Below are positions 1-6,652 of a DNA stretch of 7,387 nucleotides, in pieces. The notes under the pieces were generated by a model. That model was not told the origin of the DNA, searched no databases, and worked only from the letters and a program-made list of their open reading frames with translations. Numbering within the stretch: the first letter of the stretch is position 1; the number at the start of each line of letters is the position of its first letter. The stretch is from the NCBI GenBank assembly GCA_937879825.1, contig CALFMQ010000362.1, forward strand, positions 1-7,387, in the 5' to 3' direction. The position numbers and the translations under genes are program-made. Source of the stretch: an uncultured Phycisphaerales bacterium (lineage in GTDB: Bacteria > Planctomycetota > Phycisphaerae > Phycisphaerales > UBA1924).

Positions 1-1373
1 TAGATCGAGTCGCGCATGAGGAGCTGGGCGACGACGACGCTCATAACGGCTGCGAGCATGATGGGCAGCAGGACGTAGGCGTCGCGCGTGAGTTCGTAGA
101 GGATGAGGATTGCCGTGAGGGGTGCGTGCGTCGTTCCGGCGACCATGGCGGCCATGCCCACGAGCGCGTAGGAGGCGGGGGAGGATTTGTCGGGCAGGAG
201 GCCGACGGTATCGAGGAGTTCGCCGACGGCGGCGCCGCCGGCGGCGCCCATGAAGAGCGATGGCGCGAAGACGCCGCCCGAGCCGCCCGAGCCGAGCGTG
301 AAGCATGTTGCGAGGAGTTTGCACAGGGTCAGCGCGATGACGACGATGAGCGTGATGCGCATGGTGTGGCCCACGGCGTCGGACTCGATGGAGACGATCT
401 CGGCTGCGGAGGATGAGTGGGGAGTGATGAGACTTCGGATGGTTTCGTAGCCGTTGCCGAAGAAGGGCGGGATTTCGTCGGTGTTGCTCCCGTGCATGAT
501 GAAGAGGAAGACGATGCCGAGGATGCCGACGAGGAGCGCGCCGACGACTGGCCGGATGATGGGGTGCGCGGGGATTTTCTCGCCGATGTCTTCGGCTTTG
601 TAGAGGGACTTGATGAACGCGACCGCGAGGAAGCCGCAGACAACACCGAGGAACAGGTAGCTCGGGAGTTCCTCGATGGTGAAGTTGTATTTCACGAGTG
701 CTTCGGGGACGGAGAAGATGGGATCGTTCGTGCCGTGGAACGCCTGTGTCATGCCGGCGGAGAGCACGGATGCGATGACGATGGGTGTGAAGGTGCGGAG
801 CGAGAAGTCCTTGAGGATGATTTCCAGGACGAAGAAGACGCCGGCGATGGGCGCGTTGAAGACGGAGGCGATGCCGGCGGCGGCGCCGCATCCGAGGAGC
901 GTGGTGGCCTGATCGCGGTTGACCCTGAGGAGTTGGGCGATGCCGGAGCCGATGGCGGAGCCGATCTGGACGATGGGGCCTTCGGCGCCGGCGGAGCCGC
1001 CCGAGCCGATGGTTGTCGCGGATGCGACGGCCTTGACGACGGCGACGCGGGGGCGGATGCGGCTCTTCTTGCGGTAGACGGCGTCGATGACTTCGGGCAC
1101 GCCGTGGCCCTTGGCCTCGCGCGCGAAGAAGTAGACAAGCGTGCCGGTGACGAGCGCGCCGACCATGGGGAGGGCGGGCAGGAGCCAGATGGACCAGCGG
1201 CGCATCTGCGCGAAGGACTGGTGCTCGAAGAAGTCGAGGAGTTCCTTGAAGCCGATCGCGCCGAGGGATGTGACGACGCCGATCATCGAGGCGAGGACGA
1301 GGAGATACCACTCGCGGGTAAAGCCCAGCGCGGCGCCGAGTTTCTGGAATCGATCGAGGAGGCGATTGACCAT
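1..1373 (-). CDS. CLC-family chloride channel/antiporter, C-terminus off the window
   Basis: Polytopic inner-membrane anion channel or H+/anion antiporter of the voltage-gated chloride channel (CLC) family. The 457 codons visible cover almost the whole CLC transmembrane core. CLC signatures appear in order: GHGVPE (residues 89-94, the GSGIPE selectivity motif); GSGGSAGAEGP (123-133) with the gating glutamate E131; NAPIAGVFFVLE (173-184); GSGGSGGVFAPSLFMGA (361-377); and GTTHAPLTAILILYELTRD (413-431). The position matching the internal proton glutamate of E. coli CLC-ec1 (E203) is Ile185. The frame leaves the window after ...MRDSI plus the two bases TA, where relatives carry the pore tyrosine (SIYT), so a Tyr codon is expected next; any C-terminal CBS domains would lie outside. 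The start is uncertain. ATG 1373 fits the family N-terminus, but an in-frame ATG at 1421, directly after a TAG stop, would add 16 residues; neither has a clear Shine-Dalgarno sequence. It lies 79 bp downstream of topA on the same strand and could be cotranscribed with it. The family is certain; ion specificity and channel versus antiporter mode are not. Confidence 0.93.
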   Translation of the reverse strand, partial: MVNRLLDRFQKLGAALGFTREWYLLVLASMIGVVTSLGAIGFKELLDFFEHQSFAQMRRWSIWLLPALPMVGALVTGTLVYFFAREAKGHGVPEVIDAVYRKKSRIRPRVAVVKAVASATTIGSGGSAGAEGPIVQIGSAIGSGIAQLLRVNRDQATTLLGCGAAAGIASVFNAPIAGVFFVLEIILKDFSLRTFTPIVIASVLSAGMTQAFHGTNDPIFSVPEALVKYNFTIEELPSYLFLGVVCGFLAVAFIKSLYKAEDIGEKIPAHPIIRPVVGALLVGILGIVFLFIMHGSNTDEIPPFFGNGYETIRSLITPHSSSAAEIVSIESDAVGHTMRITLIVVIALTLCKLLATCFTLGSGGSGGVFAPSLFMGAAGGAAVGELLDTVGLLPDKSSPASYALVGMAAMVAGTTHAPLTAILILYELTRDAYVLLPIMLAAVMSVVVAQLLMRDSI

Positions 1374-1452
1374 GACAGGTGCGTGACTGCCAAAGGTATC
1401 GGGCGGATGGTTGCCCGTCATCTAGATTGGAGGTTTTGTCGCAGGGTGAGCG

Positions 1453-4170
1453 TCAGGCGACTTCGTCGTAGACGGCGTCGGGCTCGTCGGCTTCCTGGCT
1501 CTCGCGCACGATGGGCTTGCCCGATGCGTCGGTGAGGGCGTTGCCTTCCATATCGCGGATGATGGGTATGGGGTTGGCCTTGAGATGGTCGGCGAGTGCT
1601 TTCTCGAGTTCCTTCTGCTTGGACTCGTCGAGGGCGCTCCATTTGCCTCTGCCGCGGCACTTGGGGAAGGCGGAGCAGGAGAGCCAGGGGCCCCGTGCGC
1701 CGTCGCGGAGGTAGAGGGGCGAGCCGCACTTCTCGCAGGGGATGTCGGTCTCGATGGGCGGGGGCGCGGGTGCGACGGGCAGGCCGGTTTTCTTATCGAG
1801 TTTGACGATGGTGGCGCAGGGGTTTTCCTTCTCGCCGTAGCGGGCGCACCCGAGGAACGGGCCGAAGCGGCCGTCGCGCTTGAGCATCTCGGTGCCGCAG
1901 TTGGGGCAGGCGACGCCGGAGCCCTCGATCTCGCGGGGTTTGCCGTCGCGGTCTACGGGTGCGGCGTAGTTGCACTTTGGGTATGTGGAGCAGGAGAGGA
2001 AGCGTCCGTTCTTGCCGAAGCGGTAGACGCACGGTGAGCCGCACTCGGGGCAATTGTACGGCGCGGGAGTTGTTTCGGCCTTGGCGTGGGTGAGTTCTTC
2101 GTGGGCGCGTTCGAGTTTCTCGGTGAACGGGCCGTAGAAGCGTGCGAGGACTTGGCGCCAGTTGAGGTGGTCTTCCTCGATTTTGTCGAGTTCGCTCTCG
2201 AGTTCGCGGGTGTAGCCGAGTTCCATGATTTCGGGGAAGGCCTCGACGAGTTTGTCGGTGGTGACTTCGCCGAGGTCGGTGGCGAAGAAGCGGCGCTCGT
2301 TCAGTTCGACGTAGTTGCGGTCCTGGATGGTGGCGATGATCTGCGCGTAGGTGGAGGGGCGGCCGATGCCCTCGGACTCGAGCGTTTTGATGAGCGATGC
2401 TTCTGAGAATCGCGCGGGGGGCGAGGAGAACTTCTGCTCGGGCTCCATCGCGAAGGGGGACATGTTCTGCCCTTCCTTGAGCGAGGGGAGTGTCTGTTCG
2501 TCGGAGGAGGTGGGCACGCCCATGACGCGGTAGAAGCCGTCGAACGCGAGGACGCGCCCGGAGGTGCGGAAGCGGAGGGGCGTTTTGGGATCGGTGCCGC
2601 CTTCGATGATGACGGAGGTTGCGTCCCACTCTGCGGGGACCATCTGGCAGGCGATGAAGCGGTCCCAGATGAGTTTGTAGAGCTTGTATTGATCGGGCTT
2701 GAGGGCGCTCCTGACCTTGTCGGGCGGGTAGGCGAGTGATGTTGGGCGGATGGCCTCGTGTGCTTCCTGGGCGGCCTTGTTGGAGGAGGAATAGCGGTTG
2801 GGCTTCTCGGGGAGGTAGCGCGTGCCGAATGCGTCTTCGATGTACATGCGCGCGGTGCGCACGGCCTCATCGGAGAGGTGGGTTGAGTCGGTACGCATGT
2901 AGGTGATGAGGCCGACGGAGCCCTCGCCCTTGATCTCGACGCCTTCGTAGAGCGATTGCGCGGTGCGCATGGTGCGGCGGGCGGGGAATCCCAGGCGGCT
3001 CGAGGCGGCTTGCTGCAGGGTCGAGGTGATGAAGGGCGCTGAGGGACGCGACTTGGTGCGCTTGGTCTCGATGGAGACGATCTTGTAGGGCGTTGCGGGG
3101 TCGACGACGCCTGTGATGGTGCGCACGCTGCGCGCGGGGCCTCGGGCGTCGGGGTTGTCGGTAGCGGTTGACTCGATGTCGGTCATGCCGGCGAGTTCGG
3201 CGATGTCGAGGACTCTTGGGGTGAGGTCGACGACCTTGATGTTGTCTTCGGCGCCGGGCCTGGGGCGGCCGTCGGACTCGAGTTTGAGCGGCTTGTAGGG
3301 CTGCGCGATGTCGAAGGACTTGCCCCCCACCCCCCCCAGTTCGAAGAGTTCGGCGCGGACGGCGTTGTGCTCGGCCATCCACGCGTTCTGCGACTTGATC
3401 GTGGGCGCGTTTTTCTTGGCGTCGCGCTGGGCCATGAATGAGGGCCACGCGGCGGCGAGTTTCTTTGCGGAGGCGGCGTCGAGGGCGAAGCGGGCGGTGA
3501 GTTTCCATGTTTCGTCGGGGACGTGGGCGCGGATCTCGCGCTCGCGTTCGACGATGAGTCGGACGGCGACAGACTGGACTCTGCCGGCGCTGAGGCCCCG
3601 GGCGATCTTCTTCCAGAGGAGGGGCGAGACCTGGTAGCCGACGATGCGGTCGAGGATGCGTCGGGCCTGCTGGGCGTCGACCTTGTTGATGTCGATGGTG
3701 TGGGGGTTGGAGAAGGCGCGGCGGATTTCGTCTTTGGTGATGGCGTTGAAGACGACGCGCTGCGCGTGTTCGGGGTCGATTCCCAGGATGTGCGCGAGGT
3801 GCCAGGCGATGGCCTCGCCCTCGCGGTCCATATCGGTGGCGAACCAGATTTCGGAGGCCTTCTTCGCGGCCTGCTTGAGTTCGGTGACCGCCTTGTTCTT
3901 GCCGGGGAGGATCTCGTAGGTGGGCTCGAAGTCGTGTTCGAGGTCGACTCCGGGGACGGGCGACTTGTCGCCCTTTTTGTTCTTGGAAGGCAGGTCGCGG
4001 ACGTGGCCGACGGATGCCTTCACGATGTACTCGGGCCCGAGGTACTTATTGATGGTCTTGGCCTTGGCGGGCGACTCGACGATGACGAGGCGCTTCCCCG
4101 AGGCGTCGGCGGCGGCGCGGGGTGTGGACTTCTTCTTTGTGGTTTTTTTGTTCTTGGAGGTCGTCGCCAT
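1453..4170 (-). CDS. topA: DNA topoisomerase I (type IA), TopA
   Basis: Relaxes negatively supercoiled DNA by cutting and passing one strand through a 5'-phosphotyrosine link; acts on the nucleoid. The protein has 905 residues. A Lys-rich tail (1-20) precedes the TOPRIM domain, with VESPAKAKT (E32) and ATDMDREGEA (metal-binding D113 and D115, E117). Then come the core motif DAQQARRILDRIVGYQVSPL (165-184), KKIARGLSAGRVQSVAVRL (187-205), APFITSTLQQAAS (378-390), and the catalytic LITYMRTDST with Tyr424 and Arg426. Three C-terminal C4 zinc ribbons follow: C707/C710/C727/C733, C755/C758/C775/C785 and C812/C815/C832/C838. An acidic tail ends the protein. It is longer than E. coli TopA (865) ahead of the tyrosine: the spacing D113-Y424 is 311 residues against 208 in E. 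coli (D111-Y319), mostly from extra sequence at about 228-366. The reading frame is intact, with TGA stop. The start at ATG 4170 places VIVESPAKAK at about residue 29; only a weak purine-rich site precedes it. It follows miaA on the same strand after 268 bp. Confidence 0.99.
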   Translation of the reverse strand: MATTSKNKKTTKKKSTPRAAADASGKRLVIVESPAKAKTINKYLGPEYIVKASVGHVRDLPSKNKKGDKSPVPGVDLEHDFEPTYEILPGKNKAVTELKQAAKKASEIWFATDMDREGEAIAWHLAHILGIDPEHAQRVVFNAITKDEIRRAFSNPHTIDINKVDAQQARRILDRIVGYQVSPLLWKKIARGLSAGRVQSVAVRLIVEREREIRAHVPDETWKLTARFALDAASAKKLAAAWPSFMAQRDAKKNAPTIKSQNAWMAEHNAVRAELFELGGVGGKSFDIAQPYKPLKLESDGRPRPGAEDNIKVVDLTPRVLDIAELAGMTDIESTATDNPDARGPARSVRTITGVVDPATPYKIVSIETKRTKSRPSAPFITSTLQQAASSRLGFPARRTMRTAQSLYEGVEIKGEGSVGLITYMRTDSTHLSDEAVRTARMYIEDAFGTRYLPEKPNRYSSSNKAAQEAHEAIRPTSLAYPPDKVRSALKPDQYKLYKLIWDRFIACQMVPAEWDATSVIIEGGTDPKTPLRFRTSGRVLAFDGFYRVMGVPTSSDEQTLPSLKEGQNMSPFAMEPEQKFSSPPARFSEASLIKTLESEGIGRPSTYAQIIATIQDRNYVELNERRFFATDLGEVTTDKLVEAFPEIMELGYTRELESELDKIEEDHLNWRQVLARFYGPFTEKLERAHEELTHAKAETTPAPYNCPECGSPCVYRFGKNGRFLSCSTYPKCNYAAPVDRDGKPREIEGSGVACPNCGTEMLKRDGRFGPFLGCARYGEKENPCATIVKLDKKTGLPVAPAPPPIETDIPCEKCGSPLYLRDGARGPWLSCSAFPKCRGRGKWSALDESKQKELEKALADHLKANPIPIIRDMEGNALTDASGKPIVRESQEADEPDAVYDEVA

Positions 4171-4214
4171 GCCATCCCATTCGGGTTTCTTCGATTGTTT
4201 CTCTCTCGGCCCCT

Positions 4215-4235
4215 GCCCGACAGACGGCGTCGGGC
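4215..4235 (-). other. Hairpin in the topA leader
   Basis: A perfect 7-bp inverted repeat (4215-4221 and 4229-4235, arms GCCCGAC/GTCGGGC) with a 7-nt loop. On the minus strand it ends 44 nt before the topA ATG. No T-run follows it, so it is not a classical intrinsic terminator. It could be a leader structure affecting topA translation or mRNA stability, or a chance product of high GC. Confidence 0.3.
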
Positions 4236-4314
4236 CCCACCGGGCCTTGGGAGTCTCGCCGACGGGCTTTCGGGGCTGGGCCGAGGTAACCGTGTCGGTC
4301 GGATGTCGGGGGGA

Positions 4315-4343
4315 GTTGAAGGCGGGGCGGGCGCTCGTGTCAA
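4315..4343 (-). promoter_or_regulatory. Possible sigma70-type promoter for topA
   Basis: On the minus strand a perfect TTGACA (4343-4338) is followed, after 17 nt, by TTCAAC (4320-4315), a 3/6 match to TATAAT. It would give topA a leader of roughly 140 nt. The -35 is striking in such GC-rich DNA, but the -10 is poor and chance is not excluded. It would let topA be expressed apart from miaA. Confidence 0.25.
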
Positions 4344-4396
4344 GGGCGGTGGCGCGGATTCCGTCGTCGGACTCCCTCGGAATGATCTCGGCGGGG

Positions 4397-4432
4397 CGGG
4401 CCCTCGGGCATGAGCGATGAACGGGGGGCCCG
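4397..4432 (-). other. Inverted repeat just after the miaA stop
   Basis: Arms CGGGCCC (4397-4403) and GGGCCCG (4426-4432) are perfect complements around a 22-nt loop, beginning 6 nt after the miaA TAA stop. The place suits a 3'-end or attenuating structure, but the loop is long and no T-tract follows. It is weak as a terminator, and read-through from miaA into topA remains possible. Confidence 0.2.
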
Positions 4433-4438
4433 GTGGGG

Positions 4439-5377
4439 TTATTCCGATGTAACCATCTTATTTATAACGATTTGCGCTGCTTCTTCGGGTGGTTTGCCTT
4501 CCATGGGAATCCAGATGCTGTTCGGGACGGTGCGGAGGCGGCGGAGCCAGGTACGCTGATTTTTTGCGAGGCGGCGGGTTTCGATCTTGATCCGCTCCAG
4601 CGCGTCCTCCTCGGTGGCTCTTCCATCAACGAAATCGATGAGTTGCTTGTAGCCGACGGCTTCGCGGGCCTGTGGGCCGAGGCGGTTGGCGGCGAGGAGG
4701 GCGCGGACCTCGTCGATGAGGCCGGCGCGGGCCATTCGTTTGACGCGGGCGTTGATGCGCTGGTTGATGACGGAGATCGGCCACTCGAGCCCGACGAGGA
4801 GGGCGTCGGGGCGGACCTTGCCGGCGTCCCACTGGCCCTGATGCTCGGAGATGGGTTTGCCGGTCTGGCGGAAGACCTCGAGCGCGCGGATGGTGCGGCG
4901 GGCGTCGTTGGGGTGGATTCGCTGGGCGGCGTGCGGGTCGATTCGTTCGAGTTCGGCGCGGCGGGCGGCGGGGTCCATTGCTGAGAGTTGCTCGCGGATG
5001 GCGGGGTCGGGCTTGGGGGCGTCGAAGAGCCCTTCGAGAAGTGCCTTGGCGTAGAGGTGTGTGCCGCCGACGACGATGGGGACGAGCCCGCGCGCGCGGA
5101 TGTCTGTGATGCATGCTTCGGCGCGGGCGAGCCACTGATCGACGGAGAAGGAGTCGCTTGGTTCGACGATGTCGATGAGGTGGTGCGGGACGCCCGCTTG
5201 TTCTTCGGCTGTTGGTTTGGCGGTGCCGATGTCCATGCCGCGGTAGATGAGCATGGAGTCGGCGCTGACGACCTCTCCCCCGCTTCCGATGTCCGAGAGT
5301 CGGTGCGCGATGGCGACGGCGAGGGCCGTCTTGCCGCCGGCGGTGGGTCCCACGATGACGGGCATGGGCGGTAGCAT
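4439..5377 (-). CDS. miaA: tRNA dimethylallyltransferase MiaA
   Basis: Transfers the dimethylallyl group of DMAPP to N6 of adenine 37 in tRNAs that read UNN codons (i6A37), a cytoplasmic step that stabilises codon-anticodon pairing. With the chosen start the protein has 312 residues, normal for the family. Visible motifs: the P-loop GPTAGGKT (10-17); ADSMLIYRGMDIGTAKPT (39-56) with the conserved Asp40; GVPHHLIDIVEPSDSFS (62-78); PIVVGGTHLYAKALLEGLF (100-118); NDARRTIRALEVFRQTGKP (157-175); AVGYKQ (240-245); and TRRLAKNQRTWLRR (267-280), which ends the catalytic domain. Stop TAA. The frame stays open upstream to an ATG at 5593, but that extension is Arg/Ser-rich and runs antisense to pgk. ATG 5377 is preferred because AAGGG (5388-5384) lies 6 nt before it. 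ATG 5395 (6 more residues) and ATG 5365 are alternatives. It is divergent from pgk across a very short gap, with topA next downstream. Confidence 0.96.
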   Translation of the reverse strand: MLPPMPVIVGPTAGGKTALAVAIAHRLSDIGSGGEVVSADSMLIYRGMDIGTAKPTAEEQAGVPHHLIDIVEPSDSFSVDQWLARAEACITDIRARGLVPIVVGGTHLYAKALLEGLFDAPKPDPAIREQLSAMDPAARRAELERIDPHAAQRIHPNDARRTIRALEVFRQTGKPISEHQGQWDAGKVRPDALLVGLEWPISVINQRINARVKRMARAGLIDEVRALLAANRLGPQAREAVGYKQLIDFVDGRATEEDALERIKIETRRLAKNQRTWLRRLRTVPNSIWIPMEGKPPEEAAQIVINKMVTSE

Positions 5378-5383
5378 GGATGG

Positions 5384-5388
5384 CCCTT
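5384..5388 (-). promoter_or_regulatory. Ribosome binding site for miaA
   Basis: Read on the minus strand this is AAGGG, followed by a 6-nt spacer and ATG 5377. It is a partial Shine-Dalgarno match, but the only acceptable one near the candidate miaA starts. It supports ATG 5377 over ATG 5395, which is preceded by a pyrimidine-rich stretch. Confidence 0.45.
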
Positions 5389-5395
5389 GATTCAT

Positions 5396-5405
5396 GGGAG
5401 AGGAG
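5396..5405 (+). promoter_or_regulatory. Ribosome binding site that decides the pgk start
   Basis: The purine run GGGAGAGGAG contains AGGAG, a good anti-16S match, and ends 9 nt before GTG 5415. It lies inside the first codons of the longer alternative reading frame starting at ATG 5394, which argues that ATG 5394 is not the main start and GTG 5415 is. Confidence 0.65.
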
Positions 5406-5414
5406 CGTAGCGGA

Positions 5415-6632
5415 GTGGCGAAGGCGACGATCGAGAAGGCGGATGTTTCGGGTCGGCGGGTCCTGATGCGCGTGGACTTCAATGTCCCGATGGAGGACGG
5501 GAGGATCACGGACGATCGGCGTATTCGCGAGGCGTTGCCCTCGATCGTGAGCGTGCTGGACCGGAAGGGGCGGCTGATCCTGATCTCGCACATGGGGCGG
5601 CCGGCGGGGACTGGTTACGAGGAGCCGTATTCGCTTGAGCCGTGCGCGAAGAAGCTGACGCAGATGCTCGCGGGGATCTCGCGCGGGCATGTGGGGTTCC
5701 CGTCGAAGGACTGCGTTGATGCGGAGGCGGCGAAGGCGGTGGATCGGCTGGCGGACGGCGAGGTGATTCTGCTGGAGAATCTGCGATTCCATAAGGCGGA
5801 GAAGAAGGGCGACGAGGCGTTCGCGGCGAAGTTGGCGGCGTACGGCGACATCTATTGCAACAACGCGTTCGGGACCTGCCATCGGCCCGATGCGTCGATG
5901 GTCGCGGTGCCGCGTTTGATGAAGGGCAAGGCGCGGGTGTGCGGGTCGCTCGTTGAGAAGGAGATCCGGTATTTGTCGGAGGCGCTGGAGTCGCCCTCGA
6001 AGCCGTTCGTGGTGATCCTGGGCGGGGCGAAGGTTTCGGACAAGTTGCCGGCGGTGGAGTTCCTGTCGGGCAAGGCGAGCGACATCGTAATCGGCGGGGC
6101 GATGGCGTACACCTTCCTCAAGGCGCGGGGCGTGAAGGTGGGGACGAGCCGGGTTGAGGACGAGATGGTCGGGGATGCGCGGCGGATGCTGGCGAGCGCT
6201 TCGGAGCGCGGGTGCACGATTCATCTGCCGATCGATCATGTGTGCTCGACGACCTTCGACGACAAGACGGGTGAGAACCAGGTGTTCACGGGCGATATCG
6301 GGGATGGGTTCATGGGGCTGGACATCGGGCCGGCGACGCGGGACGCGTATGTGAAGGTGATCGAAGGGGCCAAGACGATCGTGTGGAACGGGCCGATGGG
6401 CGTGTTCGAGAAGTCGATCTTCGCGGTGGGGACGCGGCAGGTGGCGGAGGCGGTGGCCCGCGCGACGAATCACGGGGCGATTTCCATCGTGGGCGGCGGC
6501 GACTCCGCGGCGGCGGCGGAGCAGTTCGGCGTGGCGGAGATGCTGACGCATGTCTCGACGGGGGGCGGCGCGAGTCTGGAGATGCTTTCGGGTCAGGAGT
6601 TCGAGAGCGTCGCGCTGCTCGATGACGCGTGA
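5415..6632 (+). CDS. pgk: Phosphoglycerate kinase
   Basis: Glycolysis/gluconeogenesis and carbon-fixation enzyme: 1,3-bisphosphoglycerate + ADP <-> 3-phosphoglycerate + ATP, cytoplasmic and monomeric. From the GTG start it has 405 residues, close to the usual 390-420. N-lobe substrate-binding motifs: RVDFNVP (19-25), the catalytic arginine in DDRRIREALP (R36), SHMGRP (58-63), LLENLRFH and NNAFGTCHRPDAS (149-161). C-lobe nucleotide-binding motifs: GGAKVSDK (203-210), NGPMGVFE (325-332), GGGDSAAA (360-367) and HVSTGGGASLE. All key residues are present. The usual NDAFGTAHR(A)H(A)S stretch is altered at several places, though its Arg is kept. GTG 5415 is preferred over in-frame ATG 5394 because GGGAGAGGAG ends 9 nt before it and it gives MAKATIEKADV, the typical family N-terminus; ATG 5394 would add seven atypical residues. 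No gap or tpi gene is adjacent. A GT39 gene follows after 20 bp and is probably cotranscribed. Confidence 0.98.
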   Translation: MAKATIEKADVSGRRVLMRVDFNVPMEDGRITDDRRIREALPSIVSVLDRKGRLILISHMGRPAGTGYEEPYSLEPCAKKLTQMLAGISRGHVGFPSKDCVDAEAAKAVDRLADGEVILLENLRFHKAEKKGDEAFAAKLAAYGDIYCNNAFGTCHRPDASMVAVPRLMKGKARVCGSLVEKEIRYLSEALESPSKPFVVILGGAKVSDKLPAVEFLSGKASDIVIGGAMAYTFLKARGVKVGTSRVEDEMVGDARRMLASASERGCTIHLPIDHVCSTTFDDKTGENQVFTGDIGDGFMGLDIGPATRDAYVKVIEGAKTIVWNGPMGVFEKSIFAVGTRQVAEAVARATNHGAISIVGGGDSAAAAEQFGVAEMLTHVSTGGGASLEMLSGQEFESVALLDDA

Positions 6633-6652
6633 GATCGGATCGGGCGAGCGTG

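Larger units (their letters stand above)
5378..5414. other. Divergent miaA/pgk intergenic junction
   Basis: Only 37 bp separate the preferred miaA start (minus) and the preferred pgk start (plus). The gap holds both ribosome binding sites and leaves no room for two promoters, so at least one gene's promoter must lie inside the other's coding region. A CATG at 5393-5396 reads as ATG on both strands, one in frame with each gene. Confidence 0.6.

Noticed and set aside
1400..1417. Inverted repeat CGGGC/GCCCG between topA and the CLC gene as a topA terminator
   Set aside because: The stem is only 5 bp with an 8-nt loop and no T-run follows on the minus strand; expected by chance at this GC content.
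417..1535. A 372-codon open frame on the plus strand
   Set aside because: The product is a monotonous Asp/Glu/Gly/Ala string antisense to the CLC gene and the end of topA, as expected from GC-rich antisense frames.
3523..4413. A 296-codon open frame on the plus strand over the start of topA
   Set aside because: Acidic, Gly/Val-rich shadow of topA with no family motif; topA is unambiguous on the other strand.
5254..5259. Leu in MiaA DSMLIY where many homologues have Gln (DSMQVY)
   Set aside because: E. coli MiaA also has Leu at this place (DSALIY), so it is normal variation.
5378..5593. N-terminal extension of MiaA up to ATG 5593
   Set aside because: It is Arg/Ser-rich, unlike MiaA N-termini, runs antisense to conserved PGK codons, and would place the P-loop about 82 residues in, whereas the family has it near residue 10.
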